Origin: Mucilaginibacter lacusdianchii
GTDB lineage: Bacteria; Bacteroidota; Bacteroidia; Sphingobacteriales; Sphingobacteriaceae
DNA: 64,000 bases
Reading direction: 5' to 3'
Assembly (NCBI RefSeq): GCF_009770985.1
Contig: NZ_WSRW01000002.1
Span: 186,001 to 250,000, forward strand
Within the stretch, counting starts at the first letter, position 1. Each line of letters starts with the position of its first letter. A program made the position numbers and the translations under genes. Below, piece by piece: positions 25,475-32,528 of the stretch. Under the pieces are notes generated by a model. The model had not been told where the DNA came from and searched no databases. It saw nothing but the letters and a program-made list of their open reading frames with translations.

Positions 25475-25491
25475 TTTAAAATTACCTCGAT

Positions 25492-25836
25492 TTAGTAATC
25501 ATCATCGTCATCATCAAACAAGCCCGAAGCTTGGTTATAAGCCGACTGCAGCTCAGAATAGGCATGGTTATCACGCTTTTCGCGGGTAATTTGCATACCT
25601 TTTTGGTAAGTAGCTATAGCGTCGTCTTTACGGTTTAACACTTCATACAATTTACCCAGATGATAATATGTACCGGTGTAGCCAGGATATTCTGTTACCA
25701 ACTTTTCATAGTAATGCAAAGCTTTGTCGGTTTCGTTTAGCTTTAGATATTCTGTAGCCAGCGCGTATAGTAAAAATTGGTCGTTAGGTTCGTTTTCTAA
25801 AAACTCAAGTAATTTTTGTAACCGGTTCACCTGCAT
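25492..25836 (-). CDS. Small tetratricopeptide-repeat protein
   Basis: 114 residues with about two to three TPR units (LLYALATEYLKLNETDKALHYYEKLVTEYPG, then TYYHLGKLYEVLNRKDDAIATYQKGM) and an acidic aspartate-rich tail (FDDDDDDY). There is no signal peptide, so it is a cytoplasmic scaffold or adaptor of unknown partner. ATG 25836 is preferred; a TTG two codons earlier is possible. It is co-transcribed with chrA (17-nt gap). Confidence 0.8.
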   Translation of the reverse strand: MQVNRLQKLLEFLENEPNDQFLLYALATEYLKLNETDKALHYYEKLVTEYPGYTGTYYHLGKLYEVLNRKDDAIATYQKGMQITREKRDNHAYSELQSAYNQASGLFDDDDDDY

Positions 25837-25900
25837 TTTCAACTGTGTGTTTTTTAATTAATTTTGTGCTGCTTGTTTAAGCAGACAATTCGTTTGCGTA

Positions 25901-25908
25901 CAAAGGTA
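25901..25908 (-). promoter_or_regulatory. Predicted -7 box for the TPR-chrA operon
   Basis: Minus-strand TACCTTTG, exact TAnnTTTG, about 65 nt before the ATG at 25836. The leader includes a small GCTT-AAAC-AAGC hairpin. Confidence 0.45.
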
Positions 25909-26118
25909 CTGTTTGTAAGTATTCATACCTATAAACCGTTATTTATATAGCAAACGCCTTGTGCAATTTACAAGCATAAACTTATATACTTATGGTGCAA
26001 CAAACATAAGTTTACCGGGTTTATTGTTAAATTAGATAAAACTATCCGATACAAAAAGATGTATCATAACCGGTTGCGGCACAAATAATGCTTGCAATAA
26101 AATATAAGGTAAGCTGTG

Positions 26119-26730
26119 ATGGGTAATAACATGAAAAAAATAAAACTCGATATTGTTGGATTGTCTTACAGTCAAACACAATCGGGTGCCTATGCTTTGG
26201 TTTTGGGTGAAGTTAGTGGCCGACGCCGGCTGCCTATTATCATTGGCAGTTTTGAAGCGCAGGCCATTGCCATTGAAATTGAAAAAATGACACCCAGCCG
26301 CCCGCTTACCCATGATTTGTTCAAAAGCTTTGCCCACGCCTATCATATCACCATCCAGGAGGTTATTATCTATAATCTGGTTGACGGTATTTTTTACTCG
26401 AAACTCATTTGCTCGGACGGTAAAAAGAATGTAGAGATTGACGCTCGCACGTCTGACGCTATTGCGATGGCCGTTAGGTTTGACTGCCCGATTTACACGC
26501 ACGAATTTATCCTATCCACCGCTGGTATTGTGATTGAGGGCAACGATTTCGTATATCTGGAAAACATTGGTGAAGCTGTCGAGGAGAAAAACGTTGCTGC
26601 TGGTGCAACCAATTATGCTTCGTTAAGCGAAGAAGAACTGCGAACCAAGTTGCAGGAAGCTCTTAGCGAAGAAGCTTATGAAAAAGCAGCTAAAATCCGT
26701 GACGAACTGACTAAACGTAAATCTTCCTAA
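26119..26730 (+). CDS. DUF151 bifunctional-nuclease-family protein with UVR motif
   Basis: About 203 residues. The N-terminal two-thirds is the BFN/DUF151 domain (KIKLDIVGLSYSQTQSGAYALVL, RRLPIIIGSFEAQAIA, DARTSDAIAMAVRFDCPIYT). Family members in plants have reported RNase/DNase activity; the bacterial role is little known. The C-terminus (EELRTKLQEALSEEAYEKAAKIRDELTKR) is a UvrB/UvrC-type helical hairpin, a protein-binding module. The start is either ATG 26119 (AAGG about 10 nt upstream) or ATG 26131; an earlier GTG at 26116 is unlikely. The gene ends 6 nt before a strong dyad. Confidence 0.85.
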   Translation: MGNNMKKIKLDIVGLSYSQTQSGAYALVLGEVSGRRRLPIIIGSFEAQAIAIEIEKMTPSRPLTHDLFKSFAHAYHITIQEVIIYNLVDGIFYSKLICSDGKKNVEIDARTSDAIAMAVRFDCPIYTHEFILSTAGIVIEGNDFVYLENIGEAVEEKNVAAGATNYASLSEEELRTKLQEALSEEAYEKAAKIRDELTKRKSS

Positions 26731-26735
26731 TAATC

Positions 26736-26767
26736 ACGTGCTTAAAGCGTTGATACTTTAAGCACGT
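26736..26767 (+). terminator. Strong hairpin after the DUF151 gene, without a T-tract
   Basis: ACGTGCTTAAAG (26736-26747) and CTTTAAGCACGT (26756-26767) are perfect 12-bp arms with an 8-nt loop. The following bases TCTGTC are not a proper U-tract, so it may be a weak terminator or a 3' stabilising hairpin. Confidence 0.55.
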
Positions 26768-26926
26768 TCTGTCAACGTTAATGCATATATCATTTGGTTT
26801 GCTAAAGGCCTTGAATATATTCTCTTTTCTACGAATGTATTAATCCAGTTTCTGGTTTCGCAATATTTCGTTACTTTCCGTCTTTAATTTAACATTGATT
26901 AATTTTATTTCAAACTTGGGTGCAGT

Positions 26927-28186
26927 ATGAATATTAAGTTTCGCTTAATAGTGATGAACTTTTTGCAATTTTTTATCTGGGGAGCATGGCTGCTCACTAT
27001 TGCAACATATTGGTTTCAGAATAAGCATTGGTCTGGCGCGCAGTTTGGCGCTATCTTCTCTACCATGGGTATCTCGGCTATCTTTATGCCTGCACTCACT
27101 GGTATCTTGTCTGACCGCTTTATTAATGCCGAAAAACTTTATGGCATTATGCACATTTTAGGCTCATTGGTATTATTTAGCTTACCACTGGTTACCAATC
27201 CATCTACATTTTTTTGGGTGATGTTGTTGAACATGCTGTTTTACATGCCCACCTTATCGCTATCCATTACCGTTGCTTATTCTGCCTTGAAACAAAGCAA
27301 TCTTGATGTAGTGAAAGATTATCCCCCTATCCGCATTTGGGGAACCATCGGTTTTATTGCAGCGTTATGGACAGTGAGTTTAACCCATAACGAAACCTCG
27401 GCCAATCAATTCTACATTGCATCAGCAGTAGCTTTAGGATTAGGAATTTATGCTTTTACCTTGCCTAAATCACCTCCGTTATTAAGTAAGAATGATAATA
27501 AATCATTGGCCGACCGCTTTGGTTTAAACGCATTTGCATTGTTTAAAGAGCCAAAGTTTGCCATTTTCTTTGTTTTTTCAATGCTATTAGGTGCGGCTTT
27601 ACAGCTTACCAATGCTTATGGTGATACGTTTTTACATGACTTTGCCACGGTAGATAAATACAAAGATTCGATAGCAGTAGAGTATCCGGCCATCATCATG
27701 TCTATCTCTCAGATATCAGAGACGTTATTCATTTTGGCAATCCCATTCTTTTTGCGCAAGTTCGGCATTAAGTATGTGATGTTGTTCAGCATGCTGGCCT
27801 GGGTATTGCGTTTCGGACTATTTGCTTTTGGCGATCCGGCCGGTGGCTTGTGGATGATTGTTTTATCATGCATTGTTTATGGTATGGCATTCGACTTCTT
27901 TAATATATCAGGCTCCCTGTTTGTTGAAACGCAAACCACACCTGCCATTCGCGGTAGTGCACAAGGTTTGTTTATGATGATGGTAAACGGCTTTGGCGCT
28001 TTATTCGGCAGCTTTACCAGCGGTATTTTAATTGACAAATTTTTTACGCTTTCAAACAACACTAAAGACTGGCATCACATCTGGCTTTGCTTTGCCGCTT
28101 ATGCTTTAGTTATTGCAGTTATCTTTCCATTTGTGTTCAGATATAAACACAACGCAGCGTTAGAAAATGCTTATAAGCACGCTTAA
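26927..28186 (+). CDS. Nucleoside:H+ symporter family MFS transporter (NupG-like)
   Basis: 419 residues, about 12 transmembrane helices. It begins MNIKFRLIVMNFLQFFIWGAWLL, typical of the NHS family (NupG/XapB), and has the loop SDRFINAEKLYG after helix 2 and VKDYPPIRIWGTIGF near helix 5. It is predicted to import nucleosides with protons at the inner membrane. It stands alone between two terminators, with no nucleosidase or kinase next to it. The upstream 190 nt is AT-rich and gives no clear promoter. Confidence 0.9.
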   Translation: MNIKFRLIVMNFLQFFIWGAWLLTIATYWFQNKHWSGAQFGAIFSTMGISAIFMPALTGILSDRFINAEKLYGIMHILGSLVLFSLPLVTNPSTFFWVMLLNMLFYMPTLSLSITVAYSALKQSNLDVVKDYPPIRIWGTIGFIAALWTVSLTHNETSANQFYIASAVALGLGIYAFTLPKSPPLLSKNDNKSLADRFGLNAFALFKEPKFAIFFVFSMLLGAALQLTNAYGDTFLHDFATVDKYKDSIAVEYPAIIMSISQISETLFILAIPFFLRKFGIKYVMLFSMLAWVLRFGLFAFGDPAGGLWMIVLSCIVYGMAFDFFNISGSLFVETQTTPAIRGSAQGLFMMMVNGFGALFGSFTSGILIDKFFTLSNNTKDWHHIWLCFAAYALVIAVIFPFVFRYKHNAALENAYKHA

Positions 28187-28210
28187 TTAGGCTTACATAC
28201 GTTATCATAC

Positions 28211-28245
28211 AAAAAAGGCTGCTCAGTTTAAGAGCAGCCTTTTTT
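28211..28245. terminator. Bidirectional terminator, nucleoside transporter / alcohol dehydrogenase
   Basis: AAAAAAGGCTGCTC and GAGCAGCCTTTTTT are perfect 14-nt arms with a 7-nt loop, between convergent genes. Confidence 0.9.
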
Positions 28246-28263
28246 GTTTAAATGCAGAGATGT

Positions 28264-29430
28264 TTACAATTCATGCGGTTTTAAAACCACTTTCACGCAA
28301 TCATCCTGTTTGTTTTTGAAGATATCAAAAGCATGCGCCACATCGCTTAATGGCAGCCTGTGAGAAATAATATCATCCAATACTACTTTTTCTTGCTTAA
28401 TTAATTCAATCAGATGATCAATATAATTTAACACCGGTGCCTGACCTTGTTTAATAGTAATACCTTTATCAAACATACGATGCACCGGGAAATTATCGAA
28501 TGGCGTGCCGTACACCCCTACAATAGTAACCGTACCACCCCGGCGTACAGCTTTAAAGCAGTTTTCAATTACTTTAGATGTACCTTTTTCGAAATTAACT
28601 GTTGCCTTAACCTTTTCTAAAAAATTGCGTTCGGCTTCAAAACCCACAGCATCCACACATACGTCGGCACCGCGGCCGCCGGTCATTTCACGGATGGCCT
28701 CAATCGGGTCAACCTCATGCGGGTTGATGGTTTCTACTTTATTTACTTCTTTGGCACGTTTTAACCGGTACGGAAGCGGATCGATAGCAATAACGCGACT
28801 AGCGCCGTTTATCCAGGCGGCTTTTTGAGCCATCAAACCCACCGGACCGGAACCAAATATGGCTACTACTTCCCCACCTTTCATCTGCGCCCAATCAATG
28901 GCTGACCATCCAGTTGGGAAAATATCAGTCAGGAACAGCACCTGCTCATCGGTCATGTTATCGGGCACAATACGCGGACTAATATCGGCATAAGGCACAC
29001 GTACATACTCGGCTTGTCCGCCAGAGTAACCACCGTACAAATCGGTATAACCAAATAAGGCACCACCTTTATTATCCATCAAATCGCCTTCCGGACCGTA
29101 ATGCTCGTGATTGGAGTTTTCACAATGCGGCGATGCGCCATGAGTACAGAAAAAACAATGACCGCAAGCTATCGGGAATGGTACTACTACCCGATCACCA
29201 CGTTTCAAATTTCTTACCGAAGGACCAACCTCTTCAACTATGCCCATAAATTCATGGCCCATAATTAAGTCTTTGGTTTGCGGTATACCACCGTCGTAAA
29301 TATGTAAATCAGATCCGCAAATAGCTGTAGAAGTTACCTTTAAGATAACATCATTGGCTTCTTCAATTTTTGGATCTTCAACGGTATCGTAACTGATATC
29401 GCCAGGTTTGTGAAAAACTGCTGCTTTCAT
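28264..29430 (-). CDS. Zinc-dependent alcohol dehydrogenase (MDR, formaldehyde-dehydrogenase-like)
   Basis: 388-residue medium-chain dehydrogenase. Catalytic zinc region: TAICGSDLHIYDGG (Cys) and GHEFMGIVEEVG (His-Glu). The structural zinc site is the four-cysteine lobe CGHCFFCTHGASPHC. The Rossmann motif FGSGPVGLMA begins near residue 190. The insert and length match the glutathione-independent formaldehyde dehydrogenase-like subgroup, so the substrate could be a short aldehyde or alcohol; the name cannot be narrowed. It is monocistronic. Start ATG 29430. Confidence 0.9.
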   Translation of the reverse strand: MKAAVFHKPGDISYDTVEDPKIEEANDVILKVTSTAICGSDLHIYDGGIPQTKDLIMGHEFMGIVEEVGPSVRNLKRGDRVVVPFPIACGHCFFCTHGASPHCENSNHEHYGPEGDLMDNKGGALFGYTDLYGGYSGGQAEYVRVPYADISPRIVPDNMTDEQVLFLTDIFPTGWSAIDWAQMKGGEVVAIFGSGPVGLMAQKAAWINGASRVIAIDPLPYRLKRAKEVNKVETINPHEVDPIEAIREMTGGRGADVCVDAVGFEAERNFLEKVKATVNFEKGTSKVIENCFKAVRRGGTVTIVGVYGTPFDNFPVHRMFDKGITIKQGQAPVLNYIDHLIELIKQEKVVLDDIISHRLPLSDVAHAFDIFKNKQDDCVKVVLKPHEL

Positions 29431-29532
29431 AATAGATCTTAACTTTTAGTTTATTTTATAAGCAAATACTAAAATTCAACAAAACCAATGAATGTTAGTT
29501 TGAAATAATATTGTTCATAATTAAGCCATTAC

Positions 29533-29567
29533 AAAAAAGCCCTGCATAGTTACCTATGCAGGGCTTT
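29533..29567 (-). terminator. Terminator after the outer-membrane barrel gene
   Basis: AAAGCCCTGCATA and TATGCAGGGCTTT arms with a 6-nt loop. On the minus transcript it is followed by a run of U. It closes the leftward unit that ends at 29588. Confidence 0.85.
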
Positions 29568-29587
29568 GATAAATAGCAGCTGCTATT

Positions 29588-30181
29588 TTATAGAGAAAAC
29601 AGACGATAACCTAACGTTAGGTTAAACATGTTGATGCGAGTTTCGTCGCCCTGACTATTGCTCACTTTGTTTAAACCTAATTCATATCGCAAATCAAGTG
29701 ATAAACGCTGAATGTCTAAGCCGGCACCGAACTGCCAGGCATAATTCTGGTCTTTTGCATTAAGCCTTGTTGCATTGCCAAAAGCATCTCCAACACTTTG
29801 ATCTTTATTTACAGCAAAAGACAGAACCGGGCCGGTATTTAAACGACCGGCAATGCCTACAGCACCAATGCGTGTGCCTATTAATAAAGGCACGTCAATA
29901 CTTGTAAATTTGGCACGATTGGTTTGACCGTTGTTGGTAATATCTACATTTTTGCTGGTCAAGTATATCTCGGGCTGAAAGTTAAACCCGGCAGCACCTA
30001 CCCTAGCCCAAAAGCCTGCTAGATATCCTGCACGACTCTTACTGCTTAGTGTATTATTGGTAGAGAAATTCGACAAATTGAAGCCTGCTTTTGCCCCAAA
30101 CTGAAAGCTTGGTATTAGCTGCGCCGACGCTGAACCAGCCGTTAATAAACTTAGTGCAATGAGGTAAATAATTTTTTTCAT
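29588..30181 (-). CDS. Outer-membrane beta-barrel protein (porin-family, OMP_b-brl)
   Basis: 197 residues with a clean signal peptide (MKKIIYLIALSLLTAGSASAQ). The mature part alternates beta strands typical of eight-stranded barrels: FQFGAKAGFNLSNF at the start, repeated GxxxG aromatic strands, and a final strand GYRLFSL ending in an aromatic-hydrophobic pattern used for BAM insertion. Function is unassigned. It is 88 nt downstream of the TolC gene on the same strand with no terminator between, so it may be the last cistron of the ATPase-TolC unit. Confidence 0.8.
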   Translation of the reverse strand: MKKIIYLIALSLLTAGSASAQLIPSFQFGAKAGFNLSNFSTNNTLSSKSRAGYLAGFWARVGAAGFNFQPEIYLTSKNVDITNNGQTNRAKFTSIDVPLLIGTRIGAVGIAGRLNTGPVLSFAVNKDQSVGDAFGNATRLNAKDQNYAWQFGAGLDIQRLSLDLRYELGLNKVSNSQGDETRINMFNLTLGYRLFSL

Positions 30182-30269
30182 AGTAATAAAGTGTTGAATG
30201 TTAACAAAGCTGAAAAGGTTTTGTGCTGAACAAAACAGCTTATCAAGTTGTAAAGTAAATCAAACATCT

Positions 30270-31616
30270 TTATAAAGACAAATGCCCCTGGTAATAGTCA
30301 AGAATTTTGGTACGGATGTAATAATCGTACCGGGCATTGATAAGATTTGTGCGGGCGTTATCCATGTATCGTTTAGATACCAGGAATTCGACAGAGTTTA
30401 ACACGCCAGCATTAAACCTTACCTCGGCTGTGCGGAATGATTCTGCAAAGGCAGCCACCTGATCGTTCAAAATTTGGTAGCGATCGTAAGCTGCCGTCAT
30501 ATTTACGAATGCTTGCTCAATGCTTTGCTTTAACTGGATTTTAGTGTTTTCGTCGGTAAACTTGGCATCCAAGTAGTCAATTTTGGCTAAGGACACCTTG
30601 TTGCGGTTTTGAAAGGCTGTTAAGATTGGGATGGTTAAACCTATGGACGCAAAGCGGCTGTAGTTATTTTTCAATTGGCTGAAATAAGCTTGCGTATTAC
30701 CACTGCTATTAAGCGAAGTGCTTGAATAATTAGTTGTAACGCCGCTTGATAAAGATATCGCTGGAAATAACGATCCCCTAGCTGCTTTAACCCCTTTTAC
30801 GGAACTTCGCAAACGCAATTCTGCAGCTTTAACAAGAGCCAGGTTATTTAACGATTGCTGGTAAACATCGTTAGACGAGGCTGTATATTGGCCGGGAAGA
30901 TCATTTACTGACAAACGCTGCAACTTAGTTTCTTTGTTAAAAGTTACATTCATGATTTGCAACAAATTCAATTTGGAGGCATAGGCGGCGTTCTTTGCGT
31001 CAATGACAGCCAACTGATCATTAGCCAACTGACCTTTTAAATCAAAGTACTGTGCAGGTGGTACGCTGCCGGCGTTTTGTAAAATAGATAATCGCTCCAC
31101 CTGTTTTTGAGAAACAGCCACCTGATTATTAGCTTGAGTCAAAACATCCTCATTACTTAATACTTGTAAATACGTAGTAATTACATTTAGAGTAATCTGA
31201 TCTTTAGCTTGCTGAAAATCCATTTTGCCGGCTTCATAGGCTAGTGCATACTGCCTTATGGCGTTTTGTACGTTTAGTCCGTTAAACAGCAAAAGCTCGC
31301 CGTTCACATTGTATTGAGCGTAGGTAATTTGCCGGTTTACATAGTTATACGTGGTAGGATCCTGGCTTCGGCCGTTACTAATAGTATGTGCTATATTGCT
31401 ATTGAACGCCGGTAACAGAAGTGCACGCTGTTGTTGCCAGTATACGCGGCTACGCTCCATATCCAGCTCACTGCGTTTAACGGTTAAGTTGTTGCGTATA
31501 GCTATGTCAATACATTGTTGCAGACTATATACCGAATCAGCTGCAGACTGGCCATATACTTTGGTGCCCGTTATAATGGCAATCAATACAAATAGTGTAT
31601 AAATGTGACGTATCAT
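30270..31616 (-). CDS. TolC-family outer-membrane efflux protein
   Basis: 448 residues. A signal peptide leads into YSLQQCIDIAIRNNLTVKRSELD, the standard OEP opening, and two long alpha-helical halves follow with barrel strands between (QYNVNGELLLFNG; the FASIGLTIPIL region in the second half). It forms the outer-membrane duct of a tripartite exporter. ATG 31616 is chosen; the in-frame TTG at 31625 overlaps the end of the upstream ATPase gene, which stops at 31622. The tight spacing implies co-transcription with that ATPase. Confidence 0.92.
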   Translation of the reverse strand: MIRHIYTLFVLIAIITGTKVYGQSAADSVYSLQQCIDIAIRNNLTVKRSELDMERSRVYWQQQRALLLPAFNSNIAHTISNGRSQDPTTYNYVNRQITYAQYNVNGELLLFNGLNVQNAIRQYALAYEAGKMDFQQAKDQITLNVITTYLQVLSNEDVLTQANNQVAVSQKQVERLSILQNAGSVPPAQYFDLKGQLANDQLAVIDAKNAAYASKLNLLQIMNVTFNKETKLQRLSVNDLPGQYTASSNDVYQQSLNNLALVKAAELRLRSSVKGVKAARGSLFPAISLSSGVTTNYSSTSLNSSGNTQAYFSQLKNNYSRFASIGLTIPILTAFQNRNKVSLAKIDYLDAKFTDENTKIQLKQSIEQAFVNMTAAYDRYQILNDQVAAFAESFRTAEVRFNAGVLNSVEFLVSKRYMDNARTNLINARYDYYIRTKILDYYQGHLSL

Positions 31617-31621
31617 CGGTT

Positions 31622-32299
31622 TCAAACGTTAGTAGAAGAAGCAATTGCACCATCCAGCAGTTCAATAATGCGCGAACCATACTGGGCATTTTTTTCGGAG
31701 TGCGTTACCTGGATGATGGTCACACCATCTTCTTGGTTCAGCTTGCGGAATAAGTCCATAATTTCCTCGCCTTGCTTAGAATTTAAGTTGCCGGTAGGTT
31801 CATCGGCCAACAATAGCTTAGGTTTGGCAATCAATGCACGGGCTATACCAACCAATTGTTGCTGTCCGCCTGATAGTTGTGAAGGAAATAAGTCTTTTTT
31901 ACCAACGATATTAAACCGATCCAATACATCGGCTACTAAAGCTTTACGTTCGCTGCCTTTTACATTTTGATAAATCAGCGGCGTTTCTATATTTTCATAT
32001 ACGGTTAGCTCATCAATTAGATGATAAGCCTGAAACACAAACCCAATATTTTGCTTGTACAACGCCGACCGCTGTTTTTCTTTTAGCTGATGTACCGGCT
32101 CGCCCACAAAGTAGTGGTAACCTTCATTGGGTTCATCCAACATACCAATTATATTAAGTAAGGTAGATTTACCTGAGCCAGACGGCCCCATAATGGAGAT
32201 GAATTCGCCTTTGTCGACGTCAAGGTCAATCCGGTTTAAAACATAAACCTTGCTGCCCCCGTTTTGATAGTATTTGGATATTTGCTTTAATGATAGCAT
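31622..32299 (-). CDS. ABC transporter ATPase (MacB/LolD type), second copy
   Basis: 225 residues, nucleotide-binding subunit for MacB/FtsX-type permeases. Walker A GPSGSGKST, Walker B LLLADEPTGNL, the H-loop VTHSE and the MacB/LolD-type ENIETPLIY segment are present. The signature reads LSGGQQQLVGIARAL, whereas the usual form has QQQRVAIARAL. It is encoded apart from the permeases, at the head of its own leftward unit with TolC, behind a terminator (32477-32509) and one copy of the shared upstream element (32429-32466). It may energise the same permeases as the ATPase at 40490-41167. Confidence 0.93.
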   Translation of the reverse strand: MLSLKQISKYYQNGGSKVYVLNRIDLDVDKGEFISIMGPSGSGKSTLLNIIGMLDEPNEGYHYFVGEPVHQLKEKQRSALYKQNIGFVFQAYHLIDELTVYENIETPLIYQNVKGSERKALVADVLDRFNIVGKKDLFPSQLSGGQQQLVGIARALIAKPKLLLADEPTGNLNSKQGEEIMDLFRKLNQEDGVTIIQVTHSEKNAQYGSRIIELLDGAIASSTNV

Positions 32300-32368
32300 G
32301 ATGTATGAAAGGAGTTGAAATGTATTAAGTATAACTCTTATGTATTAGCTTAAACATAAGCAATTTTG

Positions 32369-32383
32369 TACCAAACAATTAAA
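32369..32383 (-). promoter_or_regulatory. Sigma-54-like promoter, one base short, for the ATPase-TolC unit
   Basis: Read on the minus strand there is TGGTAC-AAAA-TTGCT. It resembles the -24/-12 consensus TGGCAC-N5-TTGCW, but the spacer is one base shorter than ideal and C is replaced by T. It lies 70-85 nt before the ATPase start and 45 nt downstream of the shared element. Tentative. Confidence 0.3.
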
Positions 32384-32428
32384 AAGCTGATTCACAATTG
32401 CTTATATGCAAACTTATAAAGTTTACAT

Positions 32429-32466
32429 GTACGCTTGTGCAACAAGGATGTGCGGTTACGATACAA
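32429..32466. promoter_or_regulatory. Conserved upstream element, copy B (ATPase-TolC unit)
   Basis: GTACGCTTGT, CAACAA, TGTGCGGTTACGATACAAT in order. The same blocks occur at 42600-42641 upstream of the HlyD operon, with small indels in the middle. Both copies contain a TTGT/ACAA dyad. It sits about 130 nt before the ATPase start, a suitable place for an enhancer site bound by the adjacent NtrC-like regulator. Confidence 0.6.
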
Positions 32467-32476
32467 TTAGTTTGAA

Positions 32477-32509
32477 ACAAAAAAGCCCAATGCTAAACAG
32501 CATCGGGCT
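32477..32509 (-). terminator. Terminator of the permease operon
   Basis: AGCCCAATGCT (32484-32494) and AGCATCGGGCT (32499-32509), 10 of 11 paired with an AAAC loop, followed on the minus transcript by a U-run. It lies 20 nt past the permease stop and separates the two leftward units. Confidence 0.88.
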
Positions 32510-32528
32510 AGTTATTAATTTACAAAAA

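Noticed and set aside
25492..25540. GAT/GAC repeat near the TPR gene end as a microsatellite of interest
   Set aside because: It merely encodes the acidic Asp tail of the protein.
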